Shown one piece after another: positions 19,677 to 31,605 of a DNA stretch of 64,000 bases. Source of the DNA: Ahaetulla prasina (Eukaryota > Chordata > Lepidosauria > Squamata > Colubridae). The stretch spans positions 232,713,794 to 232,777,793 of the forward strand of contig NC_080540.1 of assembly GCF_028640845.1 (NCBI RefSeq), written 5' to 3'. The notes beneath the pieces were generated by a model. The model was not told the origin of the DNA. It did not search any database and saw only the letters and a list, made by a program, of their open reading frames with translations. A program made the translations under genes and the position numbers. How positions within the stretch are numbered: the first letter of the stretch is position 1; each line of letters starts with the position of its first letter.

Positions 19677-19792
19677 ATGTGATGTCAGCTGCTTTGGGTG
19701 CAGTGGTCCAGGAGAAAGAAACTGTACAAGTTGTCCAAATGGCTACATCTTAGATACAGGTCTCTGTGTACTTGGTCTTGTCTGTAAAGACG
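19677..19792 (+). CDS. PCSK5: PCSK5 exon: last exon shared by PC5A and PC5B
   Basis: Acceptor CATTAAG, donor GTGAGT. The first A completes an Arg codon; it ends AAAGACG, phase 1. The peptide contains RCDVSCFGCSGPGERNC, TSCPNGYILDTGLC and VLGLVCKD, equal to the mammalian segment ending ICKD. In mammals this is the branch point: it joins either the short terminal exon (here 23799) to give secreted PC5A or the next Cys-rich exon (here 38298) to give membrane-bound PC5B. Both joins keep frame here. Confidence 0.95.
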
Positions 19793-19887
19793 GTGAGTGC
19801 GTTTCTCCAACTAATTTTCTGATCTTGCCTCTGTTTAATATTGTTTGGACTTTAAAAAATAATCTCAGGAAAGCTGAACTCCTTTAT

Positions 19888-20925
19888 TGTTTTTTATGTA
19901 GTTTACAAGGAACAAGATGTGTTATACGCTGTGAAGCAGGCAAATATTATAATGGCAGAGACTGTGAGCCATGCCATCATTCCTGTGCTTCTTGTGAAGG
20001 TACTTCTAATATTATTTTTGTTAACTAAATAATTTATGCCTTCCTTGCAACAAAATAGAATAAGTAAGCTTTGTAGATACACAGAATACTATTATAATAT
20101 GAAACACAGGTTGTCATTAGGCCATGCTTAGATAATACCCACTGATCACAGTGTGAACAGCTTCAGTATGTACGGTAGCTTCTCCCTCTGGGATAATAGA
20201 ACTATTATCAACATTAGCAAGAAAAACAAATCTAAAACAAACTAATAGTAGTTCTAGCAAATCAGTGAGACTATGAGGAGAAACTAGCAGTATAATTGGA
20301 TGAGCTTGAATGTCTTTTTAACATTCTTGTTTACATGGAAGAATACCACTTTTCATCCCACCAAATTAGTAATTACACTAAATTATTTAGTGAATATTCA
20401 TTATCTATGCTTTATTGAGGATACAGCACTGTGTTATCATTTTTGTTTTGTTGGCTTTTGAGGCCCAGGAGCAGATAGGTTGGCTTATGTGATTTAAATG
20501 TTCATGCCATGTTATTTTCTGGGTTAGCATCTACATTTTAGAATCTTGTAGTAATTTTCACTCAAGCTGTATTAATGAAGCTTCTGGGTATCCAGAATCC
20601 TTTGAAATATTTCTAGGACATATTTAAGGGCACAAATCCTTCCAAGCCAAAGTTAAGATGGTGGCAGAGAGTTAATGCATAATTTTGTGAGGTGTGAAAA
20701 TGTGGTTATGCTCTATGGTGAAATTTTACAATGACCAACAGCCTTACCATATACAATTAGTCATTCACAGGTGAGAATTCTTCCCCATCAATTTCATTTT
20801 TTCCCATCCATAAACTATGGGTTGAGACGCATCATGGAATTGGTTGCCTAGCTAAAAAGGGGGGAAAATGAGAGTAATATATGTAAATGCTTTCTAGTCC
20901 CAAAACAGACATATAAAAGGGAAAA
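19888..20925 (+). repeat. Mosaic duplicate of three nearby intron segments
   Basis: Three pieces copied from upstream are joined in new order. The first, 19888 to about 20475, equals the region from 17378 to the start of exon 17951. The second, about 20466-20557, equals 19490-19573. The third, about 20555-20924, equals 18665-19037. The joins fall at short shared strings (AGGAGCAGAT; GTAATTTT-like). Differences from the sources are a few single bases only. Confidence 0.85.
19902..19999 (+). pseudogene. PCSK5: PCSK5 exon, third copy of 15733-15830, misplaced
   Basis: The same 98-base exon as at 15733 and 17390, now 3' of exon 19677-19792 and so out of order. Exon 19677 ends in phase 1 whereas this copy needs phase 2. 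Inclusion would read the exon in a wrong frame without its cysteines and leave the next exon out of frame. I call it non-functional. Confidence 0.8.
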
Positions 20926-21845
20926 GCCATAGTACAACTACTAGAAAATGGTCACCATAAGTATCTATGCATAAGGTGTACCTTCTTTTAAATTTATTAT
21001 CTGTCTTTCCAAACCAAAGGAATCTTTGATTAAATTATATTGTCTATCTATCTTAAAATAGAACAGAATGTGGCTAAATTTGGATTTTGGGGGAAAAGTT
21101 GTCTAAATAAATATTTGAAAATGTGCCAAATCTAACCAATGGAAAAATCCAGAAAAAAATTCTACTAACTTATAAATTTCTTGACTTTTCCCTTACGGTC
21201 AGATGATTAGAGCAAAATTGCTGTTAAGAAAATGGGGGAAAGCCATGCACTCTGCTTTTTCTTTATCTTGTAAAGATATACTGAGATAGTGGAACAAGCA
21301 ATAACTTATAGTTGGTTTCATTAGTATACAGAGTGAGTCAGCTGTAATAAAGATACATAGTGGTGTAGCAGACCATAGTGCATCTTGTTAAACCCTAATC
21401 AGCAAACAGTCCAAGTTTACTTAAAAGAGTCTTAATTTTGCCTTGTTCAAATGTCAGCAAGCACCTTGGAATAAGCATCAAGTAGATTAAAGAAGCACAC
21501 TACTTTCAGGCTAAACAGTACAACATTTCAGCTTGTTTTAATGATGTGTAAAGTTTGCATCGCTCTTTTCATTTGAAATGCTTTTGTGTCTCATCTGCAG
21601 TTACAACTGCTGCTACACTCAGTTTTTTGTATCACCTACTATTGTATGCTACTTGCTTTTCTTCTTCTTCCTTTCATTGTAGCTGAATGGTTTTTGACAA
21701 CTTATCAATGGACTGTGTGAACTGTGATTTTTTTTTAAAATCTCTGTTCCTCTTCTGATTGTTTTATATCCTGTCCAGGTGTTCCCTTCATGATTTGTAT
21801 CCAACTACAATTTCCTCCAAACTGAAATACTCCATTCTAAGATGT
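20926..21845. other. PCSK5 intron, no recognised feature
   Basis: AT-rich, single-copy-looking intron. No exon or transposon assigned. Confidence 0.5.
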
Positions 21846-21847
21846 CT

Positions 21848-22130
21848 ATTATTTTATTATTATTTTTTATTTTTTATATTTATATCCCGCCCTTCTCCGA
21901 AGACTCAGGGCGGCTTACACTATGTTAGCAATAGTCTTCATTCTATTTGTATATTTATATACAAAGTCAACTTATTGCCCCCAACAATCTGGGTCCTCAT
22001 TTTACCTACCTTATAAAGGATGGAAGGCTGAGTCAACCTTGGGCCTGGTGGGACTAGAACCTGCAGTAATTGCAGGCTGCTGCTGTTAATAACAGACTGC
22101 ATTAGCAGCCTGAGCTGCTCACATCCTGGC
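21848..22130 (-). mobile_element. Squamate SINE with CORE-like body, minus strand
   Basis: On the + strand: TATATCCCGCCCTTCTCCGA, ACTCAGGGCGGCTTACAC, TATTGCCCCCAACAATCTGG and GGATGGAAGGCTGAGTCAAC. The same order occurs at 52955-53225. The CGCCC...GGGCGG hairpin-like 3' end is shared with the L2 fragment at 35850, which suggests a SINE mobilised by an L2-type LINE. The family name is not certain. Confidence 0.65.
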
Positions 22131-23798
22131 TATTGCTTCTCTTGACATTCTCAGAATAATTTTAAACTATATTTGGGGGTGAAGTGAGGAGTTTCCTGAT
22201 ACTTAAGGAAACCTATGACTTGGAAATCAAATTACTTAAGCCACAGTAAACCCTCAATTAAAACCCTTTAGGAGATCTCCAATGCAACAGACAAAATTTG
22301 TCCATAAACTTTAAGTTTCTGTACATGGATAAAATCCCTTTTGCCATTTATGAAACTATAATATGCATAAAATACATGAAATATGCTTGTATAAAAGACA
22401 TTTGGATTTAATGGCTATCTGCTTTTATGGCAACCCCATTCCCCACTGGTCTGCTAAATCAAGGGTTTACTGTGCAACTGCAAGATTTTTTTATGATCGC
22501 AGTAATATATGCAGAACTCTGAATTTACAGAGGTCTGCATGATGTCAGGCCTCTGCTTGTGTTCCCTTTTGGTTTAAGTAGCATTCAAAATGTTGAAAGA
22601 TTCTTAACAACGTAATGATTTCAATATCAATGACAATATACGCAGGTGCTGTCGAGAGCATCTTTATGTTAAATGAGTTTTACAGCATTTGCCACTAACA
22701 ATGAATTTAAGAAAACAAACCTCCAGTGAGAAATATTTTCATGCACATCTTAGTTTCAAGGGTGATTTTAATTTTTTTTCTATCTCATTATTTCATAGTT
22801 CTCCTTAAAAAGCATGTTTAAAATAACATCTTTTTATACACAGTAAAATTGCTAAACCAACCAAGTATTGCAATATCCCTTTAACTGACTGTTTGGAAAA
22901 AGTGCTTAGCAGCTTGGATTGTGTTAAACAGATTTATCTGAATGTGGGATTGGACTTAAAATCAGACTGAAAACTCATGTTCTTTACAAAGACAGGATAA
23001 TAGTCAATTTGCCCTTTGAATCCTCCCAACTGCAGCCTTCAATCGCTCTATAGTAACCCCTATAACCTATAGGGGTTGAGTGGGTCATAAGGAACTGTTG
23101 GGCTAGAGAAAATCTATTTCCACTGGCAAATGCTCTTCCATTGGCAGCTGCTTATCTCTGAATTTTCTCCAAAGTGAATGATCAAAGAATACAGTCCACC
23201 CAACTTATTTATTGCTTTTTCTCTTAAATTGTAGGAAAATCATGCATTAGACCCTGAATCAGACTAAGATTTTTCTCCATAAAGTAACAAGTGAATAAAT
23301 TTTTAAAAATGATTGTGATGCACATTATAATAAATCATGCTTTGCAATTGCACAGTGAGCACAGGAATCTTCATAAGCATTTTGGGGAGCACACACAAAA
23401 AAATCAGAATACTATTCTATTAAATTTTTTATGATTTAAAATTATACGTACATTCTTGTGTGTTTCTGTTTAGTGCTCTTTTTTAATTCATAATGCTCAA
23501 TAAGATATCTCTGACTGCATTTTTCACTGTTTTCTAATACTTCTTTTTCTGATCTTTTTTTTTTCTTCTTACATAAATGGATACAAATCACTCCTTGCTA
23601 CAACACAATATATTTTCCTGAAAACAAATGCTGTTGTGACTGAAATTCCTTTTGATGGAAACCCAATTTCCTATTTGCTACCTGCTCCTGAATGATCTCT
23701 TCTATCAAATTTGCCTGTCTGACCAATTAAATCTTCCTCTACTTGACACCATGCTGTTCAAAACTCAACCTCCTTCTACTCTCTATGACCTCCTGAAG
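22131..23798. other. PCSK5 intron upstream of PC5A exon
   Basis: AT-rich intron, no transposon assigned. A pyrimidine-rich stretch (CCTCCTTCTACTCTCTATGA) forms the acceptor tract of the following exon. Confidence 0.5.
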
Positions 23799-23914
23799 CA
23801 ACGGAAGAGTCTTGGGCAGAAGGCGGCTTCTGTATGCTAGTGAAAAAGAATAATCTTTGCCAGCGGAAAGTACTTCAGCAACTTTGCTGCAGAACATGTA
23901 CACTAAAAGGTTGA
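23799..23914 (+). CDS. PCSK5: PCSK5 alternative terminal exon (PC5A isoform)
   Basis: Acceptor CCTCCTGAAG. The first two bases (CA) join the G left by exon 19677-19792 to make Ala. Thirty-seven further codons follow, then TGA at 23912-23914. The peptide ATEESWAEGGFCMLVKKN, then NLCQRKVLQQLCCRTCTLKG, is nearly identical to the mammalian PC5A C-terminus and has the six-cysteine PLAC-like pattern. This exon makes the short, soluble isoform that is sorted to the regulated pathway and binds cell-surface proteoglycans. The 3' UTR follows; AATAAA at 24611-24616 is one possible poly(A) signal and there are later ones, none proven. It is too short to stand out as an ORF, so it is easily missed. Confidence 0.96.
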
Positions 23915-24827
23915 TTTGGCTTCTCTCCAGGCATTCTTGTTCCGGTAGACTTATAGATTAATCCATATTATTAAAAATGGGGAAACCCACCCAAAACCAC
24001 CTTTTTTTTCCTCCTCTTTCTCTTTCTCCCCTTTGGGGAGGCAGTGAACTGTATATTGGAACTTAAAATATAAAACTACAACAAGCCTACCTTTCATTAC
24101 TGGGTGTTTCAGAACAAAACATCTGGGATCACTGTGTCAGTAGGGTGTGACCAAAGCATTTGATGCCAAATTAAAGTCATTGGACTGCCTGTCAATTTAA
24201 GGACATGCCTGGATATACTTTTTTTGACAAAAATCTGCTTTTCTTTTTTTTTCCTGCTTGTTTCCCTTGAAGATGTGTAGAGTGCGCCAACAATACAGCA
24301 CAAGTTTACAATGGATTAAAACAAAACAAAAAACATACTCGCATTAGTCTTTTCTTTTTTGTCCTCATGTAATAAGAATGAGAAGAACTCTGAAAAGAAA
24401 TAATATTTTTTGTTGGAAGCTCATACTCTGCGTGCATTATAGTGGTATCTGTATTTTTTTTTTTAGTGTGTTCGTATGTTGGGTATCATTTGCTTGGATT
24501 CATTTTATCACATTGCTAAATTCTCCAACAGCTTTTCAGAATTCTGGCCAGATCAACCAGTATGTTTTTTAAAGACACATTTCGAAGTTTTAGGGCTTCA
24601 TTCTGGTATGAATAAACTCTGAAAGATGCAAGTACTCTTCCCTTTTTAAGTGTAGCTTTTATACTTGAAACTGGAATCCACCAATATCCATAAGACAGAG
24701 TGTATACTTTTAAAACTTTGATACCAATATATTTCTTTGGATATGGGCCATGACTTCAGATCAGGCAAGTTAAACATAAAAATTAAAGTAAATAATTTTA
24801 ATAAATAAAATCTAATTTAAATGAATG
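23915..24827 (+). other. Probable PC5A 3' UTR
   Basis: AT-rich sequence directly after the PC5A stop codon with an AATAAA at 24611-24616. That the UTR ends there is a guess. No exon or transposon is seen. Confidence 0.4.
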
Positions 24828-24835
24828 AAATAGTC

Positions 24836-24968
24836 CAGGGGTGTCAAACTGGCAGCCTATGGGCCGGAAGTGTCACACACAAGCCACGCCCACCCCAGCT
24901 CCTCAAAGGGGGAAAACATCACGATACGTCACATGACAGCAACGTGATGCTGTAAGTTTGACATCGTG
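24836..24968. mobile_element. hAT-type MITE with 8-bp TSD
   Basis: Ends CAGGGGTGTCAAAC and GTTTGACATCGTG are inverted repeats. The flanking 8-bp direct repeats AAATAGTC (24828-24835 and 24969-24976) are perfect. The interior is non-coding, with ACGTCACATGACAGC similar to the element at 37992-38119, which has the same termini. Confidence 0.85.
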
Positions 24969-24976
24969 AAATAGTC

Positions 24977-27900
24977 TATTAGGAATCAAAAAGCAGTAAA
25001 TAGCAATCAAATATCAGTTCATATAATATACATAGAAGAATATGGGACCAAATTAATTTCAATCTTAAAACTATCTTCAACAAAAATGCATACCATACAT
25101 CAGTTTTAAAAAAAGAACTTTCCAAAAATCTGTTGATAATTCTTTTTACATATTTACTTTTACATGCCTTTATGTTTATCATTTATTTTCCTTTAGCTAA
25201 CATTAGATCCTTTTGTTGATACTTTCTGAAACTCACATTTTTCCTACCAAATGTTTCGTACATTTATTAAAGTGTTATGCATACATGGATATGCCAAATA
25301 CTCCACCAAATAGTATCATGTTTAGTTTTTGCGGTAAAATAAGGCCTATAAGCAGAGCTTGCAGGAGGGTTTTTGCATAAAAGTGAATAAAATGAACACA
25401 TCCACAATCACATATCCAGGTATTGATTTCAATATCCCTTCAGCAAGTAAATATGCATTGGCTCATACATAGGTTATTTTATATGTATAATGCTCAATAC
25501 ATTCATGATATATTGCTTTCTGAACAAAGAGTAAATTCTCTGGATTTCAGCAATTGTGAAAAACAAATAGATATGAAATCCAGCATTCAATGGTACTACT
25601 ATAAACATTTGTGTGATCTATACCTATAACTGGAATTAATATACTAAATCAAATTTTACTCTTAATGTGCATGCATTATCAGTATTCCATCAAGAGTGAA
25701 ATAACTTGTTATTATTGTGCAATAATAGAAAACTTAAAGCCTAAAGCTTTTCTGCTACCATATAATATGTAGAGAAAAATCCCAAAAATAAGTTTCAAAT
25801 GTCATACTATATTTTCTATATTCTATTTTAATACTGAAAATAGTATTAAAATATAATTTGTGCATTTTAATTAATACTCAAAACATTCATGTATCAGAAA
25901 ATATAAGATAATTCTGCCATTTTAATTGTTTTCACTGTATATAGCACAGATCTATATGAAATAAAAATGTGTTTATTTATCCTGAGAAAATAGGACTTCC
26001 TGAACATTACAAATTATATAGAAATGAATCTCTTTTCAATATAAATAAATATACACAAAAATCATCTAGCTCACCATCAAATTATTTAGAAATAAATTTC
26101 TTTTAAGATTAAAATGAATAATTATCACCTTGAAAACTCATTTCATTTAAAATCTTCAGTATTTATTATTATAACTTGAAACATTTAACAGACCAGCAAA
26201 AACATAAAGATGTTTTGATACTGTCATTCATGGTCTCAAGAGTATTTTCACTATTTTTTAGGATTTGCACAAAATCTAGCCAGCTATCTTTTTTTAAAAT
26301 TTATATTCTAGAAAAAGGTAGATGAAAGAGAAATTCTAGTGTGCTTAACATAGTTACAAAGTACACAATCCTATGCTATTTTAACAAAATTTCAAATGGA
26401 GAAAAAAACTTTTCTTAAATATACTAAAGACCACACAATCTGAAAAAGGCATTTGTTTAAAACAAATTCTAGACAATGTTTATTTCTTTTTACCATCTTT
26501 CTTACTCTAAAACTTAAACTAAGATCTTAAAGAGATGGCTTCAATAAGGAGATAAAGGAGAAGTTCAAAGAATTTGGCTGGAGTGAAAAACAGAATCCAT
26601 GAGAAGACAAAGCTCCTGCATAGTAATATCCTACAGCTGAGGTGGAATATTTTTGACTTGGAAATGATTGGTAAAAATGGGAAAAGGTCAAATATGCTAC
26701 TCTGGTCTAGCTGTGTATGAATTTCTTTGAAATTAATAGCATTTCAATTAATCACTCACTGTCTATTCTTTTTCAAAAGTAATTAAGTTTTATGTAAGTT
26801 TATGTAAATTGGGCGGTGGCTTGTACTCTGAGAAGACATAGTAAGCATGATATGGTTAGTGCCACTCATACCCAATTTTCAAAAATTCTCATAACCCTGT
26901 TCTAGTTGTATTATTACTGGATTGCCTCATGACAAAGAACTAGAAAATAATGCTTCCACGATTTAAGTTAATGGTATAGATATATTATATAAGTAAATAT
27001 TATGCAACACATACACACATGCAAACACATCCGTGTATGTGTGCTTGTGTATCTCCAAATTGTGATATAATATATTAAGTTGTAAAGATTTTATTTGGAT
27101 ACTTTAAAATGCTTTTAAACTAATATAGAGGAGAATTTAATTTTTTTAAATACTGACATTGTTAAATCCAGATACATTTTACTGAAAAATACTGTACATC
27201 TGTAAAACATCCAGCTGTTATTTGTAAAAACAGGTAGTATTGTAATTGTTATTGGCCAAAATCAATGTTATTCTACATTTTATTTTTTCTATTAAATTAA
27301 CCTTTTCTCCATCAGCCTAGTAAAGCACATTTATGACATATATGTGTCATAAGCATATGACATATATATTCTTTTGCTTAGATGTTACTTTTTTTGTGTT
27401 TTTCCCTTCTGTCATTTTTTTTTAAACAAGTAATTTGGTACTAAACAGAAATTGCTTAAATAAACTGAAAGAATGTTTTATAGTAAACTATTGGTCTTGG
27501 GATAGAAGAATATTCAGATCTCTTATTTATTTCCAAAGGGACAGAGGCATCAACAGTAATGTTGTACAGGACATAGAATCAATTTTGAGAAACCTGTAGT
27601 CATTCATCAAATTTGCAACTTAATGAAATGCTGTAGTCTTTGTCACCTTATTTTGAATTTGTGTCCCAACATTGTTCTCTTCCAGTGGGAGAATAGAATT
27701 TATCCATGGAGCATCCAATACTTCATACAAATGAACATACAAAAGTATGGTTCTTCAAAGCTGTGCGGTAATGTCTATGCCACAGTAGGATTTAAACAAT
27801 TATGGGCAAGGGCCAGATGTTAATAAGCTTAAAAACTCAGTGCTTATTCTAACATACACAGAAATTAATTGCATGTCTGAATTGACCTCGAAGCTCTGCT

Positions 27901-28695
27901 TCAAATTGGTGAAATTTTTTTAGCAATTAAAGTTTATATGAAATGTCACACCTCTTTTTAATTGGAGAGTGAATGTCCTTCACCATGACAATGAATAAAG
28001 CCCGGGCTCCTAGGTTGTAAGTAAAACAGCCCTATATGCTTCACAGCATCACTATCTATTGCAGCCTCACAAACCACCATCTAAATAAATGCATAAATGT
28101 AGTCAGGTAGAATTATATACCTATTAGCTAAGGCGGCAACAGCTTGAATCAGAAACAGAAGATCTAAGTGGTTTAGCTATTTTAACAACAACAAAAAAGT
28201 CAATAGAGAAACAATGAGAGATTTTTTTTTCTAGATTCAGCATGGAATGAACAAATAAATTTATCGTTAAAAAACCAGTCTCACATTTCTGTAAAAGCTG
28301 GTGACTAAACATCAGCAGGTAGGGTCATTTGGTCTGCTGGTGAGTATATCTGATCTCTGAGCAATTCCACACAAGTCTGACCTGGCATTCTGATTATGTC
28401 CTTTTACCCACTGCTGAAACCTTGAACCTTCTTCCTGGTTTCCTTCATTTTATAGACCCCTAATTATTTGTAATTGCTAAGTAACTTTATGTCCCCAAAG
28501 CAGAATGAGGGACAGAGGCAGAGAGAAAGAGACAGCTCCAAATTATATTGGGAAGTTATGAAAATATATTTTCACAAAATATAAGCATACATTACAATCT
28601 CTCAGCTGGTACTCTACTCTGAGCAACATAGATTTAAAGAGGACCTGACTCCATTGGGCCGGTAACATTTTAACAATTAGATTTGATCTAGGTGG
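24977..28695. other. PCSK5 intron or PC5A 3' UTR, repeat-poor
   Basis: AT-rich sequence with no transposon that I recognise. Possible poly(A) signals include AATAAA near 27992-27997 (ATGAATAAAGCCC). The low repeat load contrasts with the rest of the window and could reflect a long 3' UTR or conserved regulatory sequence; this is inference. Confidence 0.4.
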
Positions 28696-28701
28696 GGAAT
28701 T

Positions 28702-28705
<4 letters not shown>

Positions 28706-28764
<59 letters not shown>
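28706..28764. repeat. (TA)n tract
   Basis: An uninterrupted TA array of about 59 bases. Confidence 0.95.
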
Positions 28765-28769
<5 letters not shown>

Positions 28770-29910
28770 GAGAACTGAATCGGAAAAAGTATGACTCTTT
28801 GCTGCGTCCTCTTTTTTTTTTTAGATATCCTGGAATTTTGAGTTGCTTTCAGTACTACAGTGAAAGTGGGTGTATATGTCAGTACCATTGATTCTAACAG
28901 GAAGATAATTTAGTAAAGCCACATTTTCATTACTGAAGACCAAACAAGAATGGTCTAGTTCATCAGCATAAACTAAAAAGTCCTGCTGCAGCTACACAAT
29001 CAATGGTTAATTTCAGTGAGATTTGGGCCAAAGAGCACAATCTTCTGCTCAATTAGCAATCCAAAGTAAAGCATTTATGACCTCATTTCTAAAACCTAGG
29101 AATAATCACTATTATTCCATTATTATTATTATTGTTTATTTTACTAAATCAGTCTCCCAAAGGATTGTAGTTTATCAGGGAGGAGGAAAACTGTGCTTAT
29201 GACTCACTCCTAGAGATGTCCTTGACTGTGTTTCCTTTCCTTATTGCAGCCTACTATATCTCTTCTTCCACTCTCTATCAGAAACAGAGTCCAAAGATCA
29301 GAGCAATACAACCTCAAGGATTGTGGTAAAATGAGAGTCTTATAGGTGACATAAATATACAGTGCTGTAAATCCAGAGAATATAAATGAAATGTATTGTT
29401 ATAGAAGTTACTGGAAAACAAATGGCTCAGCTAATGCAGAGAGGTGGATAACATTATTCTAGAAATTGGGGTAAAAATGGAATCCATGATTGTGCATGGT
29501 ATAATGGACTAACCTGACTGGGGTCATCCTAGGAAGGTGGGAGGTCATCAAAAAAGTCAAGATGGTTGTCATAACCACACAAAATTGCCACATTTTTTCT
29601 ATTATAAAACATAAATAAAATATGGCTTAAATTGAATGGTCATGATTGAAATCTTAAAGGTTTTTTTAAATCCCATGCCATTTAACCCCACTGATATTTC
29701 AGAGCACAGCAGAAAGATAGATTTGTCTGCAAGATGTCATGTGTTCTCAGTTGATTTCTCTAGAAAAAGCCTTAAAGATTCTGAGTAACAATCCAGAACT
29801 TGCTAGGAAAACTCTGACCCTAGAAGGAAGCTTTGCAGCAGTAATAAAAAAATACTGTGAATGTTTCTGATTTATACTATGGATCTTCATTCACAGATAA
29901 CACCAACTTC
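28770..29910. other. PCSK5 intron, no recognised feature
   Basis: AT-rich intron sequence; nothing assigned. Confidence 0.5.
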
Positions 29911-29914
29911 AGAG

Positions 29915-30560
29915 AATCATAAAATCGTTGAATTGAAAGTGACCTTACAGCAAATCTCATCTGGTCTCCCCCTCAGTACAGGATTCATTAGAGCATTTCT
30001 GATAGATGATTGTCTAACCTCTGATTGAAGATCTCCGGCAAAGGAGATCTTACTGCATCATGGGGCAGCTTGCTTAACTGGATAAAATATCATACAATCA
30101 AGAATTTTCTCCTAATTCTGTTTCTAAGTACTTTTAAACAAATGATTTTGAACTGAGAATATTTTCTCCCTCTTCTTTATGTGTTAACCCTTTGGATATT
30201 TGAATGACACCTTATCTTATCACAATGGTCTCTTCTGTAAGGTAAACATACAAATATATTTTCACCATTCCTCATAGGACTTGATTTCCAGACCCTTCCA
30301 TCTTGGTAGTTCGTGTCTAAACTTCTTTCATTTTGTCTCTTCCTTTCTGAACTGTGGTGCCCAAACTGGAAACAGTATGCCTACTGGGAACTGATCAGGA
30401 AGTGGAGTAGAATAATCACTTCCTGTGACCTAGACTCTGGGTTTCAAAGTAGCATTGGCTTTTAGCAGCTACTTCTCATTCCTGGTTTATGTTTATCTTC
30501 TGGTCTTCGAGGACATTCAGATGTTTTTCACATGCAGATTTCACAGATTTCCCCGATTTC
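29915..30560 (-). mobile_element. Old CR1 LINE 3' region, minus strand
   Basis: The + strand starts AGAATCATAAAATCGTTGAA, the usual reverse complement of a CR1 3' end, and continues with ordered similarity (GTCTAACCTCTGATTGAAGA; TCTCCTAATTCTGTTTCTAA). It is strongly diverged, so much older than the copy at 8476. Confidence 0.55.
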
Positions 30561-31450
30561 CCCATCTGTTCTAAATTGAAGCCATTCTGTTTTTCTATCC
30601 ATGTGTAGAAATATATAACCAAATTTTTCAACTGAGTTACATCAACCACTTTACCACTACTTTAAAATGATTTAGATCATTTCGTTATTTTTTTTAATTT
30701 ATATACAGTAAATTATCTCCACCCCATCTCTACTTACTTCCAAATTCTTCTGTTATGAAGAAGTTGAAAAATATTAGTTTCAGGGACTACAGCATTTATA
30801 TCACTTCATGATGCTGTCAATTTAGTTTGGGTCCTGTACTTTAATATGCTACAAACTGATAAAAGAACATCCCTTATCTCATGACAGATAGATTTCCTCA
30901 AAAGTCATTGATGCTATTAAACAGCTATTAAAATTCCCCAGTCTATCAGATCACCCTTCTTGCAAGGTTTTTGACATTCGGCTAACGCTAAGAGCAACCG
31001 TGAAAAATATCCAGATCTACCTTTCTCAGCCAAGCTTAGTATTTGACAAATATTTCACAATGATAAATGAAAGTTTTATTAAAAGAATTTCTTGAAAGTT
31101 CTCCAAATGTTGCAGATATACAACTTCACCATGAGTATTTACACTCAACTAAATATTTCATACAAAGATAGGAAATGATCCAAGGAAACAAATGTTTATT
31201 TGTGCTCTGTACTTTAAATGTTGAAGCAACAAGTATGAGGATATACTTTTTGAGTGCATAATTTGAGAAGTACAACGCTATAATTTTATTTTACATTCTG
31301 TTTAGAAAAGTAATCACTGACTGTTAAGTATAATGAACCTACCAAAGAAAACAACAGAAAACTGAAAGTACTTTTTTCTTCCTAGCATTTTCCCACAATT
31401 GCGGAATCCACTTTTTTCAGATTAATCAAGTGTTGGTCCATTTGTTACAA
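30561..31450. other. PCSK5 intron, no recognised feature
   Basis: AT-rich intron; nothing assigned. Confidence 0.5.
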
Positions 31451-31454
31451 CAGG

Positions 31455-31605
31455 AATTGATTTATCAGCTCCTCACCAGAGCCTTGAAGGTTGAAAGACT
31501 GTGACTGGCCCAAAGTCACCTAGCCAGCTTACAAGCCTAAGGCCTGATTAGAGCTCACAGCTTCTGGGTCTCTTTAACCACTAGACCAAACTGATTCTCT
31601 AAAAA
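31455..31605 (+). repeat. MIR/CORE-like SINE remnant
   Basis: CTGGCCCAAAGTCACCTAGC followed by a TTTAACCACTAGACCA block follows the order of the MIR core and tail in amniotes. Divergence is high. A similar stretch occurs at 35565-35700. Confidence 0.45.

Noticed and set aside
19902..19999. Alternative exon between 19677 and 23799
   Set aside because: Wrong order and wrong phase; it is part of a mosaic duplicate.
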